The notes below the pieces were generated by a model, which did not search any database, had not been told where the DNA came from, and worked only from the letters and a program-made list of their open reading frames with translations. Positions 35,510 to 45,842 of a stretch of DNA of 64,000 nucleotides are shown one piece after another. Numbering within the stretch: the stretch's first letter is position 1; each line of letters starts with the position of its first letter. Where the stretch lies: contig NZ_JAQJZJ010000004.1 of NCBI RefSeq assembly GCF_027988105.1, positions 248,001-312,000 of the forward strand, in the 5' to 3' direction. Source of the DNA: Pseudomonas aestuarii (lineage in GTDB: Bacteria; Pseudomonadota; Gammaproteobacteria; Pseudomonadales; Pseudomonadaceae). The position numbers were made by a program, and so were the translations under genes.

Positions 35510-35965
35510 CTAGAGCAGCTTGCGGAACTGCACGAAGCCCGAGCGCTCGGCGACGCGCTCGTACAGCAGCATGGCCTTGCTGTTGGTGTCGTGGGTCAGC
35601 CAGTGCACCCGCGCGCAGTCGGTCCGACGGGCCTGGTCATAGACGTGTTCGATCAGCTGGCGGCCGACGCCGCTGCTGCGCACGTCCTTGGCGATGAACA
35701 GATCCTGCAGGTAGCAGTAGTCGCCGAGGGTCCAGGTCGAGCGGTGGTAGACCCAGTGCACCAGGCCGATGGCCTGGCCTTCGTGCCAGGCGAGGGCGGC
35801 ATGCATCGGTTCGGCCGGATCGAGAAAGCGCTGCCAGGTGGCGTCGCTGGTGGCCGCTGGAATCTCGGTCATGTAGAAGCGCTGGTAGCCCTGCCACAGG
35901 GGCAGCCAGGCGGCATGGTCGGCGGCGCTGACGGGACGGATCTCGGCGGGAATGCGAACGGCCAT
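35510..35965 (-). CDS. GNAT family N-acetyltransferase (copy 1)
   Basis: The 151-residue protein is a GNAT acetyltransferase with the acetyl-CoA loop in VRSSGVGRQLIEHVY and the closing segment YERVAERSGFVQFRKLL. It is clearly paralogous to the gene at 40409-40852: both share EIRPVSAADHAAWLPLWQGY and EPMHAALAW. The substrate is unknown; relatives acetylate amino acids or small amines. No convincing ribosome site was assigned. Confidence 0.85.
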   Translation of the reverse strand: MAVRIPAEIRPVSAADHAAWLPLWQGYQRFYMTEIPAATSDATWQRFLDPAEPMHAALAWHEGQAIGLVHWVYHRSTWTLGDYCYLQDLFIAKDVRSSGVGRQLIEHVYDQARRTDCARVHWLTHDTNSKAMLLYERVAERSGFVQFRKLL

Positions 35966-36038
35966 CGTGCGACCTCCTCTAGGTTGGATCAGTCATCCTG
36001 AAACGGTTAGGGCTGCGCTGCAAGTCCCGCAACGCGGG

Positions 36039-37028
36039 CTAGTCGGCACGCTCGCCGCACAGATCCAGCGCGAACCAGTGTTCCGTCTCGGCCTGGCTCA
36101 GGCCAGCGCCGAGCAGGGCGAACAGCTTGCCCAGCGCGGCTTCGCGGGTCATGCCGCCGGCCGAGACCAGCCCCGCGCTGGCCAGTTTGCTCCCCGCCGC
36201 ATAGACGCCGAACTCGACATGACCATGGGCGCACTGGCTGACCGCCGCCAGCACCACCCCTCGCTCATGGGCGCTCTTCAGTGTGGCCAGCAGTTCGGCG
36301 TCATCCGAGGGCCCGGTGCCGCTGCCGTAGCACTCCAGCAGCAGGCCGCGTACTCCGCTGTCGAGCAGCGCGCGCACATGCGCCGCCTGGATGCCGGGGA
36401 AGCACGGCAGCACCGCGAGATTGACCGCTTGGCGCGGCTGGCGGTAATCGAGGCTGGCGGGGATGCTCTCGGCGCGTTGGCTCTGGCGCAGGCGCGGCAG
36501 CTCGGCGAAGGCGCCGAAGGTGGCGCTGGCCAGCTTGCTGACCCGCGCGCCATGCATCAGCTGGCCATTGAAGTACAGGTGCACGCCGGGGGCGACGCCT
36601 TGCTGCAGCGCCTGCATGGCACCGAACAGGTTGGCCCAGGCATCGCTGCCGTCGACCCCGGCCGGCTTCATCGAGCCGGTCAGCAGCACCGGAACCGGCA
36701 GGCCGAGCAGCAGGAAACTCAGGGCGCCGGCGCTGTAGGCCAGGGTGTCGGTGCCGTGCAGCAGCAGCACCGCATCGCAGCCGTCCTGCTCGACGCCGGC
36801 GCGGATCGCCGCGACCATCGCCAGCCAGTTGACCTGGCTCATGTTGGCGCTGTCGATCGGCGGCAGCAATTCGCGGAAGATCCACTCCGGCAGCTGGCGG
36901 TCGTGTTCCAGGGCCTGTTGGGCGCGCAGCCGCGCCTCGAAGCCGGACGCCGGCGCCAGGCCGTCTGCGCTCATCTGCATGCCGATGGTACCGCCGGTGT
37001 AGAGCACCAGGAGTCTTGTTATAGCCAT
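36039..37028 (-). CDS. Asparaginase family protein
   Basis: The 329-residue enzyme hydrolyses asparagine to aspartate and ammonia. The first catalytic Thr lies in YTGGTIGM (residues 10-17) and the second in LLLHGTDTLAYSAGAL. It has no signal peptide, so it is cytoplasmic and most like type I. GGAG is present close upstream of the ATG at 37028. It lies between a GNAT gene and an alanine/glycine symporter, with a long inverted repeat upstream. Confidence 0.9.
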   Translation of the reverse strand: MAITRLLVLYTGGTIGMQMSADGLAPASGFEARLRAQQALEHDRQLPEWIFRELLPPIDSANMSQVNWLAMVAAIRAGVEQDGCDAVLLLHGTDTLAYSAGALSFLLLGLPVPVLLTGSMKPAGVDGSDAWANLFGAMQALQQGVAPGVHLYFNGQLMHGARVSKLASATFGAFAELPRLRQSQRAESIPASLDYRQPRQAVNLAVLPCFPGIQAAHVRALLDSGVRGLLLECYGSGTGPSDDAELLATLKSAHERGVVLAAVSQCAHGHVEFGVYAAGSKLASAGLVSAGGMTREAALGKLFALLGAGLSQAETEHWFALDLCGERAD

Positions 37029-37042
37029 GACGGCTCTCCTCA

Positions 37043-37223
37043 GAGGTTGTGAAAATATCGAGCGCCGTCGCGAGGCTGTCTCCAGGCGTTCGCGGCAAGG
37101 CGCGCTACGTGAAAAGTGGGGGGGGGGTTAGTGAGCTAAATGACCCCCGCTTTTCACGTAGCGCAACGCCAGCAGCGAGCGTTTGGAGGCTGCCGCAGTA
37201 GGCGGGAGTTTTTTCACAGCCTC
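37043..37223. repeat. Head-to-head pair of 74-nt repeats
   Basis: The left copy spans 37043-37116, and the right, inverted copy spans 37150-37223. Both are exactly 74 nt, start GAGG(T/C)TGTGAAAA and end GCGCTACGTGAAAAG, and are diverged in the middle. A 33-nt centre with a run of G and a CCCCC block separates them. Innermost 15-nt arms are perfect. Confidence 0.8.
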
Positions 37224-37229
37224 GCATAT

Positions 37230-37257
37230 AAAAAAACAGGGGGCCATAGCCCCCTGT
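37230..37257 (-). terminator. Intrinsic terminator of the first symporter gene
   Basis: Read on the minus strand, a 9-bp stem ACAGGGGGC / GCCCCCTGT with a 4-nt loop is followed by seven T. It lies 20 bp after the stop codon of the symporter gene. Confidence 0.85.
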
Positions 37258-37276
37258 GTATCACATCGTTAGCTGC

Positions 37277-38722
<1,446 letters not shown>

Positions 38723-38873
38723 GATGGGGAGGTCTCTCTTGTTGTTTTGTCAGGGAAAAATGCTAGGCACGCATGGTTGGGCAGCGCGGCCTGCCATGCA
38801 ATTTCGCGGGTCGCGGCGATCTGATGCGAGTTGATGCTACAATCGCGTCGCTAGCGCCAAGAGGAACTGCAGC

Positions 38874-39692
38874 ATGTCGGATTATCTGGGAATCAATCTC
38901 AAGCTGCTGTGCAGTCACTACCGCTCGATTGCCGAGGTGTGCCGCAAGCTGGCAATCAACCGCGCCCAGTTCAACAAGTACCTCAGCGGGCAGAGCCGGC
39001 CGACCGCCTACAACCTCAAGCGCATCTGTGATTTCTTCGGCGTCGAGGCCTACGAGCTGAGCCTGCCGGGCGAGCAGTTCGCCGACCTGGTTGGCGCGCG
39101 CAGTGCCGGTCAGGCTCCGCGGCTGGCCGGCGACCCGTTGCTGGACTTCTTCCAGCCGCTGCGTGAGCACGCCGGCAGCCTGTCGCGCTATTGCGGCTAC
39201 TACTTCGAATACGCCAACTGCATGTCGGTACCCGGGCAGATCCTGCTGTCGCTGGTGCAGCTGCGCGAGGAACGCGGCAGCTTCCTGTTCGAGCGCCAGG
39301 AGCGCCAGGAGCCGTCGCGCGCCGATAGCGGCAGGGCCGAGGACTGGGTGCGTTGCCGCTACCTGGGGGCAGCCTTCTACCTGCAGGATCGGCTGTTCCT
39401 CATCGACTACGAGTCGCTGACCGGCAACGAGATGAGCCAGACCATCCTGATTCCCAGTTTCAAGAGCCGCATCAGCCGCCTCAATGGCCTGAAGACCGGG
39501 GTCTCCAGCGGCGACCTGCGCACCCCGGCCTGCACCCGGGTGGTCTGGGAATTCCTCGGCAGCGAGATCAACCGGGTCAACGCCTACCGCCAGGTGATGC
39601 TCTACAGCCCGGACGACCCGCGGATCGACGCCGACATCCGCCAGCGCCTGGCCGGCGCGCAGATCCGCCACGGCCTGTTCGAGATCGAGTAA
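38874..39692 (+). CDS. XRE-type helix-turn-helix regulator
   Basis: The 272-residue protein has an N-terminal helix-turn-helix (residues 1-60; SIAEVCRKLAINRAQFNKYLSGQSRPTAYNLKRICDFFGV) and a C-terminal domain of unknown type (about 85-272) that probably senses a small ligand. AGAGGA precedes the ATG by about 7 nt, and TACAAT at 38838 is a likely -10 box. The divergent symporter gene is the probable target. GCATGG/CCATGC arms at 38771 and 38793 may be part of an operator. Confidence 0.75.
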   Translation: MSDYLGINLKLLCSHYRSIAEVCRKLAINRAQFNKYLSGQSRPTAYNLKRICDFFGVEAYELSLPGEQFADLVGARSAGQAPRLAGDPLLDFFQPLREHAGSLSRYCGYYFEYANCMSVPGQILLSLVQLREERGSFLFERQERQEPSRADSGRAEDWVRCRYLGAAFYLQDRLFLIDYESLTGNEMSQTILIPSFKSRISRLNGLKTGVSSGDLRTPACTRVVWEFLGSEINRVNAYRQVMLYSPDDPRIDADIRQRLAGAQIRHGLFEIE

Positions 39693-39698
39693 GGCGCC

Positions 39699-40394
39699 TC
39701 AGCCGCGCTGGCTACTCGCGCGCAACTGCTCCAGCGAATGTTTCTGCCGGCCCTGCTCGTCGAAGTTGGCACTGGCCAGCCAGCGCTGGAACGCGGCCTG
39801 GCAGCGTGGCCATTCACGGTCGAGGATGGAGAACCAGGCGCTGTCGCGGTTGCGGCCCTTGATTACCATGTGCTGGCGGAAGGTGCCTTCGTAGACGAAG
39901 CCCAGGCGCTCGGCGGCGCGCATGGAGCGGGCGTTGAGCGCGTTGCATTTCCACTCCAGGCGGCGGTAGCCGAGCGTGCCCATGGCCAGCTCGGCCAGCA
40001 GGTAAACCGCCTCGGTCGAGGCCGGGCTGCGCTGCATGGCGCGGCCGAAGGCGATGTGGCCGATCTCGATGCAGCCGTCCCGGGGCGCGATGCGCAGGAA
40101 GCTGAGCAGGCCGACGGCGCGCTGGCTGGCCAGCTCGATCACGGCGAAGAACAGCGGGTCGGCGCTGGCCGCATTGGCCGCCAGCCAGGTGTCGAAGGCC
40201 GCGCGCTCGGCAAACGGGCCATAGGGCAGGTAGTCCCACAATAGTGGATCGGCGTCCGGACCTTGTAACGCCAGCCACAGGTCGTCGCCGTGGGCGGCGA
40301 GGTCCAGCGGCTGCAGGTGTACGTAGCGGCCGGTCAGCGGCGCGCGGGGTGGGCTGGGCACGGGTTGCCAGTCGAGCTGTATTTCGTTGGGCAT
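39699..40394 (-). CDS. GNAT family N-acetyltransferase (RimJ/RimL type)
   Basis: The 231-residue protein has the RimJ/RimL-type GNAT layout: RYVHLQPLDLAAHGDDLW at the start, IEIGHIAFGRAMQRSPASTEAVYLL for acetyl-CoA binding, and RRLEWKCNALNARSMRAAERLGFVYEGTFRQHM. Homologues acetylate protein N-termini, antibiotics or small molecules. It is followed on the same strand by the next GNAT gene upstream, with 14 bp between them, indicating co-transcription. Confidence 0.88.
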   Translation of the reverse strand: MPNEIQLDWQPVPSPPRAPLTGRYVHLQPLDLAAHGDDLWLALQGPDADPLLWDYLPYGPFAERAAFDTWLAANAASADPLFFAVIELASQRAVGLLSFLRIAPRDGCIEIGHIAFGRAMQRSPASTEAVYLLAELAMGTLGYRRLEWKCNALNARSMRAAERLGFVYEGTFRQHMVIKGRNRDSAWFSILDREWPRCQAAFQRWLASANFDEQGRQKHSLEQLRASSQRG

Positions 40395-40408
40395 GGGGCG
40401 ACTCCTGA

Positions 40409-40852
40409 TCAGAACAGCTTGCGGTACTGGATAAAGCCGGAGCGCTCGGCGATGCGCTCATACAGCTGCATGGCATCGGTGTTGCTCTCGTGGGTCAGCC
40501 AATGCACCCGCGAGGCGCCAGCAGTCTGGGCGGCCTGGTAAACGTACTCGATCAGCCGGCGGCCGATGCCGGCGCCGCGCAGGCCTGCGCCGACGTACAG
40601 GTCCTGCAGGTAACAGTAGTCGCCGACGGTCCAGCAGGAACGGTGGTAGATGAAGTGCACCAGCCCCACCGCGCGGTCGTCCTGCCAGGCCAGGGCGGCG
40701 TGCATGGGTTCGCCCGGGTCGAGGAAACGTTGCCAGGTGACGGCACTGGTGGCGGCGGGCAGCTCGCTGCGATAGAAGTCCAGGTAGCCCTGCCACAGTG
40801 GCAGCCAGGCGGCATGGTCGGCGGCGCTGACGGGGCGGATCTCGAGAGTCAT
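40409..40852 (-). CDS. GNAT family N-acetyltransferase (copy 2)
   Basis: This 147-residue protein is a close paralog of the product of 35510-35965. It has the acetyl-CoA loop LRGAGIGRRLIEYVY and the C-terminus YERIAERSGFIQYRKLF. The ATG at 40852 matches the family start; the longer frame to 40930 adds an unrelated stretch. It is part of a probable operon PaiB-like - GNAT - RimJ-like. Confidence 0.86.
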   Translation of the reverse strand: MTLEIRPVSAADHAAWLPLWQGYLDFYRSELPAATSAVTWQRFLDPGEPMHAALAWQDDRAVGLVHFIYHRSCWTVGDYCYLQDLYVGAGLRGAGIGRRLIEYVYQAAQTAGASRVHWLTHESNTDAMQLYERIAERSGFIQYRKLF

Positions 40853-40871
40853 GGGTCTTCCCTGCGTTGGC

Positions 40872-41504
40872 TTACTCTGGGCTGTTGATGCGCGCAGCCA
40901 GCTCGCGGTCGCGCGCGTCAAGGCTGGCATTCAGGCCCGCGCGCACGCCGCTCTGATCGGCGGCGCTGCGGTTCTGGCCGAGCTTCCATTTGCCCTCGAG
41001 ACGCTGGATCGGCAGGGCGAAGCCGACGATGGCGCGGAGCATGCCGTCGATATAGTCACGCGGCGCCTCGCTGACCGCCCAGGGCTGGGCGCGGCCGGCC
41101 TCGTGGCGCTCGCTCAGGCGGCTGACCAGCGCCAGCAGACGCTCGGCGTCGTCGAATACCTCGGCCTGGCCATGGGCATGCACGGCAATGTAGTTCCAGG
41201 TCGGCACCACCTTGCCGTGCTCGGCCTTGGCCAGGTACCAACTGGGGCTGACGTAGGCGTCCGGACCGCTGAAGATCGCCAGCACCTCGCCGCCGTCGGC
41301 CAGTGCCCGCCAGTGCGGATTGGCCCGGGCGAAGTGACCGTAGAGGGTGCCGAATTCGCCTTCAGCGGGTTCTAGCAGCAGCGGCAGGTGGCTGGCCTGC
41401 AGGCCCTCCGGGCCCTGGCTGACGACTGTGGCCAGGCGGCAGGCGCTGATCTGCCGGTGCAGCGTCGCGAGGTCGTCCTGGCGAAAGGCGGTGGGCGAAT
41501 ACAT
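40872..41504 (-). CDS. FMN-binding PaiB-like protein
   Basis: The 210-residue protein has the split-barrel FMN-binding fold of PaiB: MYSPTAFRQDD at the start, ASHLPLLLEP, GHFARANPHW, the signature AYVSPSWY, and VPTWNYIAVHAHG, then a C-terminal GKWKLGQNRSAADQSGV segment. Bacillus PaiB forms a polyamine-related regulatory pair with the acetyltransferase PaiA. Here GNAT genes follow directly, a similar pairing. It is divergent from the MocR-type gene. Confidence 0.88.
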   Translation of the reverse strand: MYSPTAFRQDDLATLHRQISACRLATVVSQGPEGLQASHLPLLLEPAEGEFGTLYGHFARANPHWRALADGGEVLAIFSGPDAYVSPSWYLAKAEHGKVVPTWNYIAVHAHGQAEVFDDAERLLALVSRLSERHEAGRAQPWAVSEAPRDYIDGMLRAIVGFALPIQRLEGKWKLGQNRSAADQSGVRAGLNASLDARDRELAARINSPE

Positions 41505-41567
41505 GGCGGCTTCTCCGAAACGGGGCTTGGCGGGTCAGGGCCATGCTAGGCAGGATATTGGTCTGTT

Positions 41568-41582
41568 GTAAGATCCACTTAC
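41568..41582. promoter_or_regulatory. Small dyad in the PaiB-like/MocR intergenic region
   Basis: GTAAG-N5-CTTAC forms a symmetric 15-bp site in the only control region between the two divergent genes. MocR proteins usually act at such a position, but their sites are often direct repeats. Confidence 0.3.
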
Positions 41583-41605
41583 CGCGACTTTGATAGGGCC
41601 AATCC

Positions 41606-43072
41606 ATGCCATTGCCTGCGCCGCTGTCCGTTGACCTGTCCGGCATTCGCCTCGACCCGTTGCTGGGGCTGGCGCGCCAGCTATACCAAGCCCTGCGCGA
41701 GCGCATCCTCGACGGCCGCCTGGCCAGCGGCACCCGCCTGCCGGCCAGCCGCGAGCTCGCCGGTCTGCTGGGCATCTCGCGCAATACCGTGACCCGCGCC
41801 CTCGACCAGCTGTATGCCGAGGGCTATGTCGAGGGCCGCGTCGGTGCCGGCACCTATGTCGCCGAGCTGGCCACGGTGGTGCGCGCGCCACCTGCGGCCG
41901 CTGCCGCAGTGCCATCCAGTGCGGCCCTGCAGCGGCTCGCCGCCCATCACCTGAACCCGCCGCTGGAGGGGGCGCCACGGGCCTTCCGGGTCGGCGTACC
42001 GGCCTTCGACCTGTTTCCCTTCGAGACCTGGGCGCGGCTCAGTGCGCGCTTCTGGCGCAAGTCATCGGCGGCGCGCCTGGGCTATGGCGACCCGGCCGGC
42101 GACGCGCAGCTGCGCGAGCTGATCGCCGCCTACCTGCGCAACAGCCGCGGCCTGCACTGCGATCCGGCGCAGATCCTGGTCACCTGCGGCGCCCAGCAGG
42201 CCATCAGCCTGTGTGCCCAGCTGCTGATCGAGCCGGGCGACCGGGTGGCGGTCGAGAACCCCGGCTACCGCGCCGCCGGCCATGCCCTCGCGGTGGCCGG
42301 CGCACAGCTGGTGGGCATTCCAGTGGATGGCGAGGGGCTGGACACCGCCGCGCTGGAGCGGGCGGGGCGCTGCCGTCTGGCCTATGTCACGCCCTCGCAC
42401 CAGTACCCCACCGGGGTGACCCTGTCGCTGGCGCGGCGCCTGGAATTGCTGAACTGGGCCGAGCGCCACGACGGCTGGATAATCGAGGACGACTACGACG
42501 GCGAGTACCGCTACAGCGGCACGCCACTGGCACCGCTGGCCGCCCTCGACCGCCAGGGCCGGGTGCTCTATGTCGGCACCTTCGGCAAGATCGCCTTTCC
42601 GGCGCTGCGCCTGGGCTACCTGGTGCTGCCACCGGCCTTGGTCGAGGCTTTCGCCCAGCGCCGCGCCCTGGACATCCGTCACTCGGAGATCGGCAGCCAG
42701 GCGGTGATGGCCGCGTTCATCGCCGCCGGGCACTTCCAGCGGCATATCCGGCGCATGCGCGGCGCCGCGCGCAGTCGTCGCGATGCCCTGCTGGCCGGCT
42801 GGCCGCAGCCCATACCCGGTTGCGCGCCGCCGCCGGCGGTGGAGGCCGGCCTGCACCTGTGCGTGCGGGTCGACAGCCTGGCGCGCGAACGCCAACTGAT
42901 CACCTCTGCCGCCGCCGTGGGGGTGGAGCTGAATGGCCTCAGCGACTACTGGCTGGCGGACAGCGCAGTGCCGGCGGATCGGCGCGCCGGCCTGGTGCTG
43001 GGCTTCGCCGCAGTGCCCGAGGCGCGCATCGACGAGGCCCTGCGGGCATTGCGCAAGGCGTGGGGGGTATAG
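41606..43072 (+). CDS. MocR/PdxR-type regulator (GntR HTH plus aminotransferase fold)
   Basis: The 488-residue protein joins a GntR winged helix (residues 20-90; LYQALRERILDGRLASGTRLPASRELAGLLGISRNTVTRAL) to a fold-type I aminotransferase domain (about 110-480). IIEDDYDGEYRY and VGTFGKIAFPALRLGYLVLP carry the PLP-binding Asp and Lys. MocR proteins sense PLP or amino compounds and usually control the divergent gene, here the PaiB-GNAT unit. The GTF(S/G)KI position has Gly instead of the common Ser. Confidence 0.9.
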   Translation: MPLPAPLSVDLSGIRLDPLLGLARQLYQALRERILDGRLASGTRLPASRELAGLLGISRNTVTRALDQLYAEGYVEGRVGAGTYVAELATVVRAPPAAAAAVPSSAALQRLAAHHLNPPLEGAPRAFRVGVPAFDLFPFETWARLSARFWRKSSAARLGYGDPAGDAQLRELIAAYLRNSRGLHCDPAQILVTCGAQQAISLCAQLLIEPGDRVAVENPGYRAAGHALAVAGAQLVGIPVDGEGLDTAALERAGRCRLAYVTPSHQYPTGVTLSLARRLELLNWAERHDGWIIEDDYDGEYRYSGTPLAPLAALDRQGRVLYVGTFGKIAFPALRLGYLVLPPALVEAFAQRRALDIRHSEIGSQAVMAAFIAAGHFQRHIRRMRGAARSRRDALLAGWPQPIPGCAPPPAVEAGLHLCVRVDSLARERQLITSAAAVGVELNGLSDYWLADSAVPADRRAGLVLGFAAVPEARIDEALRALRKAWGV

Positions 43073-43081
43073 CGCCTCAGG

Positions 43082-43834
43082 TCAGCACAGCTCCGGGTTC
43101 TTCGCGCAGGTGCCGTAGCCTTCAAGGCGCATCTGCTCCAGGGCCGCCTGCAGGCGCTCGACCACTTCGTCCGGAATGTCCTTGTTCAGCGCCAGGTACA
43201 GCTGCGAGGTCTCGAAGCTCAGTGCGGTGCTGAAGCCGCTGGCGCCCTGTTCCTTGGCGTAGTGGCGCCAGACCGGATCGGAGGTGGCCCAGAAGTCGAT
43301 CTGCCCGCCCTGCAGCTTGCGGATGTTGGCCTGGTCGCGCAGGGCGTTCTGCGGGGTGAAGCCCTGGCGCTCCAGGTACTGGCTGACCGCCGCGCTCTGG
43401 TAGGCGCCGATGCGGTAGGCCTTGGCCTGCTCCAGGTTGTCCAGGCGCGGGCCGCCCTGCAGGCCGACCAGCACACTCTGGTACTCGGCGATCGGCCCGA
43501 CCCACTTGAACAGCGGTCGCCGCGCCTCGCTCATCGAGGTGGAGAACAGGCCGTGATTGGGCGTGTTCATTGTCTGCTGGTAGATGCGGTCCCAGGGGAA
43601 GCGCAGGGTCAGGTTGTAGTCGATGCCGGCGCGCTTGAACATCTCGCGCACGATATCGGCGCTGATGCCCTGGATATTCGCATCGCGGGCGAAATTCTTG
43701 TTGTTCACCGCCATGTTGAACGGCGGGAAGTTCTCGGTCAGCAACACGACTCGGTAGTCGCGTGGCAGTTCGGCCTGGGCGAGGGTGCTGAATAACAGGC
43801 CGAGCAGCAGCCAGAACGGGGAATAACGGCGCAT
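43082..43834 (-). CDS. Extracellular solute-binding protein family 3
   Basis: The 250-residue periplasmic protein has a signal peptide (MRRYSPFWLLLGLLFSTLAQA) and the SBP_bac_3 fold: YRVVLLTENFPPFNMAVNN, GISADIVREMFKRAGIDYNLTL, and the domain-hinge region. No ABC permease or ATPase gene accompanies it, so it may be an orphan receptor or use a transporter encoded elsewhere. It ends with a Cys pair near the C-terminus (CAKNPELC). Confidence 0.85.
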   Translation of the reverse strand: MRRYSPFWLLLGLLFSTLAQAELPRDYRVVLLTENFPPFNMAVNNKNFARDANIQGISADIVREMFKRAGIDYNLTLRFPWDRIYQQTMNTPNHGLFSTSMSEARRPLFKWVGPIAEYQSVLVGLQGGPRLDNLEQAKAYRIGAYQSAAVSQYLERQGFTPQNALRDQANIRKLQGGQIDFWATSDPVWRHYAKEQGASGFSTALSFETSQLYLALNKDIPDEVVERLQAALEQMRLEGYGTCAKNPELC

Positions 43835-43903
43835 AGTCGATCACTCCTGGGTAGTGCAGGCGCCCGCGCCAGCCCTCAGGCCGCGCAGACACCCATGACC
43901 CAA

Positions 43904-43933
43904 CGAAAACCGCCCGGAACAGGGTCCGGGCGG
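43904..43933 (-). terminator. Intrinsic terminator of the second symporter gene
   Basis: On the minus strand, a 9-bp stem CCGCCCGGA / TCCGGGCGG with a 6-nt loop is followed by TTTTCGTT. It lies 8 bp after the symporter stop codon. Confidence 0.75.
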
Positions 43934-43940
43934 CAGGGGT

Positions 43941-45392
<1,452 letters not shown>

Positions 45393-45393
45393 G

Positions 45394-45842
45394 GTGTGTC
45401 TCACCTTTTCTTGTAGTTGTCGGGGTCGAGCGAGGATGGCGCCGCAGCGCCGCCCAAGGGGGCGACGCTGACGGAAGACAACGGGTGGTCCGCAGCCCGC
45501 ATGGCCCGCCCTGCGCAGTCGTTTCCGGCTGAGTGTGCCGACACAGAACACCGCGTCGCGTCAGGGGCGGACCCTGGCGCGCGGCGGTATGGACGCGGAC
45601 TCGACTGGACTGGGCGGGCTAGGACGGGCGTTAGCGCATCAGGGATGGCCCGAGGCGTGGCGGTGAGAGACGGCTGAGGTTGAGCTGTTTCATGGTGTCA
45701 CCCTGTGTGGTTACTTTTTTGGTAAGCCCGCGCCGCGTGATAGCGGCGCGTTGGCTGCCGGCTCCGTCCGGCTGTACGCCTGCGCCGGTTGGGTGCAGGC
45801 GTCCCACACGGCCTTGTGCGGGTATTGCTCGGGGAGGCGGAG
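45394..45842. other. Gap between aspA and symporter copy 2
   Basis: About 450 bp hold no standard gene. A 20-codon ORF on the minus strand (45631-45693) is the only feature I can point to. I find no glycine-riboswitch consensus. Confidence 0.4.
45631..45693 (-). CDS. Possible leader peptide upstream of symporter copy 2
   Basis: A 20-codon ORF (start MKQLNLSRLSPP) has AGGGTG about 5 nt before its ATG. It contains repeated Arg-Leu and Pro codons. It lies about 240 bp upstream of the symporter start on the same strand. Function is unproven. Confidence 0.3.
   Translation of the reverse strand: MKQLNLSRLSPPRLGPSLMR

Noticed and set aside
45417..45677. 86-codon plus-strand frame in the aspA-symporter gap
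   Set aside because: Ala/Arg/Gly-rich with no ribosome site; opposite to the leader-peptide candidate.
45394..45842. Glycine riboswitch upstream of the symporter
   Set aside because: AGCS genes are sometimes under such riboswitches, but I could not find the tandem aptamer consensus here.
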